A stretch of 64,000 bases of DNA, taken from assembly GCA_012719645.1 (NCBI GenBank), contig JAAXZX010000043.1:1-64000 (forward strand), written 5' to 3'. The DNA is from Clostridiaceae bacterium (GTDB taxonomy: Bacteria; Bacillota; Clostridia; DSM-8532). The position numbers and the translations under genes are program-made. Shown one piece after another: positions 58,200 through 64,000 of the stretch (its first letter is position 1; the number at the start of each line of letters is the position of its first letter). The notes beneath the pieces were generated by a model. It had not been told where the DNA came from, did not search any database, and saw only the letters and a list, made by a program, of their open reading frames with translations.

Positions 58200-59626
58200 A
58201 GGTTCTTCCTCCTGATCCAGACAAATAATCCTGTGCCTATGATGATGATAGGAATAACAGCGATCAGCAGGATGAACACAAGGATCCTGCTCTGCTGTGT
58301 CATATTCAGCGGGGGCGTTTCGATGGACTTGGCAGGAATCATGACCTCATCCTTTCGCTCCTGCATCCAGTTCAGGATGGATATGATATAGCGGCTCCCG
58401 TTGCTGCCCAGTTCAGACGTGTATTCGTCTGTGATAAAGGTGCAGTTTCCGATGAGGGCGATCCTGCTGTGGTTGGCCGACCCTATCTCCAGCTGGGACA
58501 GGGCGCCAAGATAGAACGGACCGAACCGCTGTATGCCGGCATTCAGATCTATGCTTGTTGAATTGTCGGTGGTTCCGAACAGGAGTGAAACTTCCAGGTT
58601 CTGCTTCTTGACGTTGAGCACGCTGACACTTCTGCTCATGGGCAGGTAAATAAACAGTTGATCCGGATTCAGGTTCTTTGTCACGTCGCTCATGTATACC
58701 ATTGGCCTGATCATCCAGTTTTCCTTAAGGTAGTTTGCCTGGGTGAACTCATTGACCAGGTCGTAATTAAGCTGCAGGTTATAGGCACTGAAGACCTCGT
58801 TGAAGTTCGACAGGTCCTGCAGGGAACCCTGGACATCAAACAGGAAGATGGCATCGCCGCCATTTTCCAGGTACCTCTTCAGATTCTCCAGTTCGCTTCC
58901 CAACAGGTCGTTGGTGGGAGAGGGGAAGAACAGTACATCCGCGTCTTCGGGAACGGGTGCGGTAAGCGTTGTTTCCTTTATTTCATAGTTGTTCAGAGAG
59001 AGAGACGACTTGATCTGGGACAGATCATCTACGCCGTATTCTCCGTGGCCGCTGACAAAATAAACGGTATTGACTTTTTCGGCGGTCACGCTTTTAATGG
59101 CGCTGGTAAAGGCCTGTTCAACCTTGAGGCCTGTGACGGAGGCTCCGCCGTAGTAGTCATAGCTTATTTCCATGAAGTCACTATTATTCAGCACCCTGAG
59201 GTTTTTCCCGCATCGTACGATGATATCGCCTGCGTTGATACCCGCTACCCGGTCAGGATCAAAGTTCTTGCTGATGAAGGTGGGATCCTTGTCCAGGTCC
59301 ACATACCTGGGGCCGATGATTTTGCCGTTTCCATTCCTGACATACTGGTCAATTATCTCTGTAACGGTCAGGTTCGTATAGCTGTTTTCCGGCGAGAGGA
59401 TAAATATCTCCACATCCTTTTCAAGGCTCTTTAAAAGGTCAATGCTCTGCTGGCTGATGGAAAATATCTTGTTCTCCGTAATGTCAAACCTCACATATTT
59501 CGATATGCCCGACATTCCGATGACAACGTTCACCAGCACGATGACGGCAATAACAACCGTGGTTATAACCAATGAGTAGGACTCATACCTGACGCTCTTT
59601 TTACTGAAAAAATCCCTGATCTTCAT
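58196..59626 (-). CDS. GldG-like protein (ABC transporter auxiliary component)
   Basis: TM at each end; YFVSGHGEYGVDDLSQI; FLFDVQGSLQDL; overlaps DUF4340-like gene by 4 nt. Confidence 0.88.
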   Translation of the reverse strand: MKIRDFFSKKSVRYESYSLVITTVVIAVIVLVNVVIGMSGISKYVRFDITENKIFSISQQSIDLLKSLEKDVEIFILSPENSYTNLTVTEIIDQYVRNGNGKIIGPRYVDLDKDPTFISKNFDPDRVAGINAGDIIVRCGKNLRVLNNSDFMEISYDYYGGASVTGLKVEQAFTSAIKSVTAEKVNTVYFVSGHGEYGVDDLSQIKSSLSLNNYEIKETTLTAPVPEDADVLFFPSPTNDLLGSELENLKRYLENGGDAIFLFDVQGSLQDLSNFNEVFSAYNLQLNYDLVNEFTQANYLKENWMIRPMVYMSDVTKNLNPDQLFIYLPMSRSVSVLNVKKQNLEVSLLFGTTDNSTSIDLNAGIQRFGPFYLGALSQLEIGSANHSRIALIGNCTFITDEYTSELGSNGSRYIISILNWMQERKDEVMIPAKSIETPPLNMTQQSRILVFILLIAVIPIIIIGTGLFVWIRRKNL

Positions 59627-59630
59627 ATCA

Positions 59631-60338
59631 TCACCCCTGACTCCATCTCTTGCGCTCCAGAATCCTGACGGTCAGAAACACGAATACCGCGGCAAAGCTC
59701 AGCATGAATATGATGGACGTGATATCGATTATGCCGTAGTAGAATTCATAGTATCTTTCAATGAAGGATAACTGGTCCAGCACCTTGCCTACAAAACCGC
59801 CCACATAATTCCCAATAAAGCTGATGGACGTCAGCGCAAAGAGTGAAACAAACGATATTATGGCTGCCACAATCTGGTTCTCGGTAAGGGATGAGGCAAA
59901 TATGCCCACCGATATGAAAACCATTCCCAGGAGGACAAACCCGAGGTATGAACTGAACAGCGTAGCTCCGTCAGGTTTTCCGTAGATCAGCAGGACAAGC
60001 GGAAAAACCAGTGAAACAACGGCCATGACCAGAAAAACCGCAGTTGCGGCCAGGTATTTGCCCAAAACCACCTGGTACACGCGAACAGGCGAGGTCATCA
60101 GCAGTACCTCTGTTCCCGACTTCTTATCCTCGGCGAAGGATCTCATGGTAAGTATGGGTACGATGAACAACAGCAGATAGCTCATGCTGCTGATGAAGTT
60201 GGTTGTAAAAGAGGCTATGCCTGCGTTCAGGCTATCCACGAAAAACAGCGACATGATGCATATGAACAATCCTATGAGCACATAGGCAATGGGAGAATTG
60301 AAGTAGGATCTGAAATCGCGCTTTATAATAGCCAGCAT
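59631..60338 (-). CDS. ABC-2 type permease (GldF-like)
   Basis: MLAIIKRDFRSYFNSPIAYVLIGLFICIMSLFF; six TM. Confidence 0.92.
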   Translation of the reverse strand: MLAIIKRDFRSYFNSPIAYVLIGLFICIMSLFFVDSLNAGIASFTTNFISSMSYLLLFIVPILTMRSFAEDKKSGTEVLLMTSPVRVYQVVLGKYLAATAVFLVMAVVSLVFPLVLLIYGKPDGATLFSSYLGFVLLGMVFISVGIFASSLTENQIVAAIISFVSLFALTSISFIGNYVGGFVGKVLDQLSFIERYYEFYYGIIDITSIIFMLSFAAVFVFLTVRILERKRWSQG

Positions 60339-60341
60339 TGT

Positions 60342-61292
60342 TTATACGACCTCCTTCGCTTCCGTTGTGGTCAGCTGCAGGAACACTTCCTCAAGGGACA
60401 GGTTCATTGACCTGAGTTCCAGGATGGGATACCCGGCTGCCGCCAGCTTGTTGAAGATGGGCTTCCGCACATCAATATCCTTGTCAGCCTCTACAATGTA
60501 GCTGGCTTCGTCCTCGTTGAACGTCGAGCTGACTTCCACATCCTTAACTCCTTCAACCCCCTGCAGTATCTCCCTGACCTTTTTCTGGGGTCCTGCCACG
60601 GTGATGGTAAACCTTGAAAAGTCGCTGAGTTTCCTGGACAGGTTTTCAGGGGTGTCGATGGCGACGATCCTGCCCTTGTTGATGATTATGACGCGGTCGC
60701 ATATGGCGCTGACTTCGGGAAGTATATGGGTGCTCAGGATGATGGTGTGGTTCTTCCCCAAAGCCTTTATCAGCCTGCGTATCTCTATGATCTGCTTGGG
60801 GTCGAGGCCAACGGTGGGCTCGTCGAGAATCAGCACTTCCGGGGAACCCACAAGGGCCTGGGCCAGTCCCACCCTTTGCTTGTATCCCTTGGAAAGGTTT
60901 TTAATGAGCCGGTGGCTCACATGGGTGACCTTGACCAGTTCCATAATGTCCTTTTTCTGGCTCTTCCATTCCCTGGGCGCCACCTTCTTAAGACTGGCAC
61001 AGAAATCCAGGAATTCGCTTACAGTCATGTCCTGATACAGGGGAGGCTGCTCCGGAAGGTAACCGATATGTTTTTTTACCTCCACAGGGTTTTCAAGGAT
61101 ATCATGGCCTGCTACCCGGACAGTTCCGGACGTGGAAGATATAAAACCGGTGATTATGTTCATGGTTGTGCTTTTTCCGGCGCCGTTGGGGCCAAGAAAC
61201 CCGACAATCTCACCTTTCTCCACCGTAAAGCTGACATCCTCGATCGCCTTTACCTTCCCATAATCCTTGGTCAGGTTTTTAATCTCAATCAT
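60342..61292 (-). CDS. ABC transporter ATP-binding protein (GldA-like)
   Basis: GPNGAGKSTTMNIITGF; LSKGYKQRVGLAQALVG; LILDEPTVGLDP. Confidence 0.94.
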   Translation of the reverse strand: MIEIKNLTKDYGKVKAIEDVSFTVEKGEIVGFLGPNGAGKSTTMNIITGFISSTSGTVRVAGHDILENPVEVKKHIGYLPEQPPLYQDMTVSEFLDFCASLKKVAPREWKSQKKDIMELVKVTHVSHRLIKNLSKGYKQRVGLAQALVGSPEVLILDEPTVGLDPKQIIEIRRLIKALGKNHTIILSTHILPEVSAICDRVIIINKGRIVAIDTPENLSRKLSDFSRFTITVAGPQKKVREILQGVEGVKDVEVSSTFNEDEASYIVEADKDIDVRKPIFNKLAAAGYPILELRSMNLSLEEVFLQLTTTEAKEVV

Positions 61293-61399
61293 GCTGTTCC
61301 TCCTTTACGGGATACTGTAAAAGAGCGGGTTTGCCCGATCAATCCGCCGGCAGGTACCCGCGACCAAATGGCTAAATCCATTATGAACCATATAGATGA

Positions 61400-61419
61400 A
61401 CAAATTGTGAACAATTTGT
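61400..61419. promoter_or_regulatory. Perfect 20-bp palindrome ACAAATTGT-GA-ACAATTTGT
   Basis: 9-bp perfect arms in the fabI / gldA-like intergenic region. Confidence 0.5.
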
Positions 61420-61424
61420 AAAAA

Positions 61425-62195
61425 TTACAAGCCCATGTTGTTATATCCCGAATCTACATAAATAATCTCGCCCGTCACACCTGACGACAGGTCGCTCAAA
61501 AGGTATACGGCCGTGTTCCCCAGGTCTTCAAGGGTGACGTTCCGCCTGAGCGGCGAACGCTCCTCCACGACTTTCAGCACATCATTGAAGTTTTTTATAC
61601 CCTTTGCGGAAAGCGTCTTTATGGGACCGGACGAGAGCGAGTTAACACGTATATTCCTGCTGCCCAGTTCATAGGCGGCATAACGCACACTGGCTTCCAG
61701 GGCGGCTTTTGCAACACCCATCACATTGTAGCCAGGCACTATCTTCATTGAGCCCCGATAGGTAAGGGTTATTATGCTTCCCCCCTCTGTCATGATCTCA
61801 GCCGCATGCCGGCAGACAGCCACAAACGAGTAGGCGCTTACGTCAAGGGCCAGCCTGAAACCGTCACGGCTCGTATTGAGAAAAGATTCCCTGAGGTCCT
61901 CGCTTTTTGCAAAGGCAATGGCATGGACCAGGCCGTGGATTACCCCAAACTCGGCCTTTACCCAGTCAAACAGCTTCTCTATGTCTTCATCGGATGTGAC
62001 GTCGCAAGGATGGGCATGCAGCGTCCCCATACCGGCTGTCAGTTTCTCAAGCTCTTCCTTTTCCCTGTCGCCAAGATAGGTAAAAATAAGGTTGGCGCCT
62101 TCCCTGTAAGCCGCCTGGGCAATCCCCCAGGCAATGCTCCATTTGTTCCTTACGCCCATGACCAGTATATTCTTTCCCGATAACATCTCTCCCAT
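61425..62195 (-). CDS. fabI: Enoyl-ACP reductase FabI
   Basis: GKNILVMGVRNKWSIAWGIAQAAYREGANLIFTY; YNVMGVAKAALEASVRYAAYELG. Confidence 0.94.
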   Translation of the reverse strand: MGEMLSGKNILVMGVRNKWSIAWGIAQAAYREGANLIFTYLGDREKEELEKLTAGMGTLHAHPCDVTSDEDIEKLFDWVKAEFGVIHGLVHAIAFAKSEDLRESFLNTSRDGFRLALDVSAYSFVAVCRHAAEIMTEGGSIITLTYRGSMKIVPGYNVMGVAKAALEASVRYAAYELGSRNIRVNSLSSGPIKTLSAKGIKNFNDVLKVVEERSPLRRNVTLEDLGNTAVYLLSDLSSGVTGEIIYVDSGYNNMGL

Positions 62196-62478
62196 TTCTT
62201 ATCTCCTTTCTCTCCTGATCTCATTAATCCGGGTTCGGCCGGCCGGCCCGGGGGAGTCCCGAAGCCTAAGCCAATTATAAATTATACAGCCTTTTATTGC
62301 CAGAGTATATTCCCTGACGGCCATCGCTTCCATATTGCAAAACAGTGTCGGCAAATAGCGAAGAATGTCGAAAACCCGCATCCAGAGCCATTTTTGTTGA
62401 CTTATGGATCGAAATGTGTTATGATTTAGCAAACACGTAAATAAGTTAATAATGTCTGCTTTTCTGGGGGGGAAACAA

Positions 62479-62643
62479 ATGAAAAGAATTGAAGCCGTGC
62501 GCTGCCAGTTGAATAAGGCGCTGGAAAACGGATGTAAAAAGGATGACGTGCTGACCATCAGCCGGTATTTGGATGACCTGATTCTCGAAAAAATGAAAGC
62601 GCAATACGAGAAGTACATAATCAAAGGGCGGAACCGTGAATAG
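62479..62643 (+). CDS. Spo0E-family aspartyl-phosphate phosphatase
   Basis: 54 aa, TISRYLDDLI matches the S-x-x-L-D signature; GGGGGGG RBS before ATG 62479. Confidence 0.85.
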   Translation: MKRIEAVRCQLNKALENGCKKDDVLTISRYLDDLILEKMKAQYEKYIIKGRNRE

Positions 62644-62659
62644 GCGGCCCGCCCTTTTT
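62623..62659 (+). terminator. Intrinsic terminator of the Spo0E-like gene
   Basis: AAAGGGCGG...CCGCCCTTTTT overlapping the stop codon region. Confidence 0.75.
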
Positions 62660-62693
62660 GCATAAACACTTGTATCAGCGGCTGCAAAAGCTT

Positions 62694-63863
62694 TTACTTC
62701 CTTACCCTTTCAACAAAACGGCCAATGCGTGCCAGGGCTTCGCGGATGTTCTCAATGGATGTGGCATATGTAGCCCTGACAAAGCCCTCGCCGCAGGCGC
62801 CGAAGGCATTTCCCGGAACAGTGAGAACCTTTTCTTCAATCAACAGCTTTTCACAGAACTCATCGGAGCTGAGGCCTGTTGACCGGATACACGGGAAGCA
62901 ATAGAAGGCGCCGAAGGGTTCAAAGCAGCTGAGGCCCAGTTTGTTGAAACCGTCGTGCATAACACGCCTTCTCTTGTCGTATTCGTCAACCATCCTCCTT
63001 ACCTCGGGCTCGCCGTTCCTGAGGGCTTCGATAGCCGCGAACTGCGCGGTGGTCGGGCTGCACATGACAGCATACTGGTGTATCTTCTTCATCTGCTCCA
63101 TCGCGTCAGGATGTCCGCAGGCAAAGCCTATCCTCCAGCCGGTCATGGCAAATGCTTTTGAAAAGCCATTGATGACGATGGTCTTGTCCTTCATTTCCGG
63201 GAACTGGGCTATGGAAACATGTTTGCCCTTATAGTTCAGTTCCGCGTAAAGCTCGTCGGATATAACGATGATATCCTTATCCTTGAGCACTTCGACGATC
63301 CTGGCATAATCCTCATATTCCATTATGGCGCCGGTGGGATTATTGGGATACGCGATGATAATGACCGTGGTCCTGTCGGTTATGCACTGCTCCAGCTGTT
63401 CGGGCTGGATGCGGAACTGGTGCTCGTCCTTCAGTTCCAGTGGAACAGGGGTAGCTCCGCAGAACATTGCGCATCCCTTGTAAGCCACAAAGGAAGGCTC
63501 GGGGATAATCACCTCATCACCAGGTCCGGCGAAGGTGCGAAGGGCAATATCGATAGCCTCGCTGCCGCCTACCGTCACCAGGATCTCCTCGGCCGGATCA
63601 TAATGCAGATTGTACTTCCTGGCCATGTATGCGGCGATTTCCCTTCTGAGCTCAATAAACCCTGCATTGGAAGAGTAAAAGGTTTTTCCTTTCTCGAGGG
63701 AGTAGATGCCTTCCTCGCGGATAATCCAGGGAGTTTCGAAATCGGGCTCTCCGATGCCAAGGGAAATGGCATCCTTCATCTCATTGATAAGATCGAAGTA
63801 TTTCCGGATTCCCGATGGCGGTGTAGCCAGTATATGGGGCTTGATCCTGTCCTTTATTCTCAT
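62694..63863 (-). CDS. Class I/II PLP-dependent aminotransferase
   Basis: ISLGIGEPDFETPW; YPNNPTGAIMEYED; INGFSKAFAMTGWRIGFACG. Confidence 0.94.
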   Translation of the reverse strand: MRIKDRIKPHILATPPSGIRKYFDLINEMKDAISLGIGEPDFETPWIIREEGIYSLEKGKTFYSSNAGFIELRREIAAYMARKYNLHYDPAEEILVTVGGSEAIDIALRTFAGPGDEVIIPEPSFVAYKGCAMFCGATPVPLELKDEHQFRIQPEQLEQCITDRTTVIIIAYPNNPTGAIMEYEDYARIVEVLKDKDIIVISDELYAELNYKGKHVSIAQFPEMKDKTIVINGFSKAFAMTGWRIGFACGHPDAMEQMKKIHQYAVMCSPTTAQFAAIEALRNGEPEVRRMVDEYDKRRRVMHDGFNKLGLSCFEPFGAFYCFPCIRSTGLSSDEFCEKLLIEEKVLTVPGNAFGACGEGFVRATYATSIENIREALARIGRFVERVRK

Positions 63864-64000
63864 AACACCACAGCCTCCCTTTCATCCTTTCCGTTCCGGT
63901 CGAAGATAACTCCGTTATCCTTATAGTTTTTCAGTACAAAATGGGTGGAGGTGCTCAATACCGACTCGATGGTGGCAAGCTTTTCGGCCACAAAAAGGGC
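63860..64000 (-). CDS. C-terminal end of an Lrp/AsnC family regulator (truncated by window edge)
   Basis: Minus-strand ...ALFVAEKLATIESVLSTSTHFVLKNYKDNGVIFDRNGKDEREAVVL*; ATGA overlap with the aminotransferase start. Confidence 0.75.
   Translation of the reverse strand, partial: ALFVAEKLATIESVLSTSTHFVLKNYKDNGVIFDRNGKDEREAVVL

Noticed and set aside
56748-61292. Gliding motility operon
   Set aside because: Only GldA/F/G-like ABC components are present; these are widespread in non-gliding bacteria, and no gldJKLMN/spr genes are seen.

Overview
The window is a gene-dense chromosomal segment of a low-to-mid GC, spore-forming anaerobic Firmicute (Clostridia-like: Spo0E-family protein, S-layer homology proteins, clostridial electron-bifurcating [FeFe] hydrogenase operon, CdaA/CdaR, MurT/GatD). 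I see about 50 protein-coding genes, one tRNA-Trp, one thrS T-box leader and several intrinsic terminators. I see no CRISPR array, transposase, integrase, prophage or recognisable defence island. Most of the window is housekeeping: thrS, asnS, polA, coaE, holA, rnjA, cca, fba, metF, aroK, fabI, rqcH. The observations most worth a second look are: (1) an SPFH (stomatin/flotillin-like) gene paired with a small ribbon-helix-helix regulator, whose promoter has a consensus -35/-10 and a 26-bp palindrome of TGATAT-type half-sites next to the -10; (2) a composite dispersed repeat family in three intergenic regions, two of them around a split pst locus (pstSCA separated from an inverted pstB behind holA); (3) a Rex-like operator at the promoter of the hydrogenase operon, which also carries a stand-alone HATPase gene; (4) a non-gliding GldA/GldF/GldG/DUF4340-like module with a perfect palindrome upstream; (5) a surface-protein cluster with a repeat-domain protein I cannot assign; (6) a 30-aa putative membrane peptide missed by the ORF track. 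I do not find a clearly new multi-gene system. The SPFH/RHH unit and the Gld-like module are the best candidates for uncharacterised biology.
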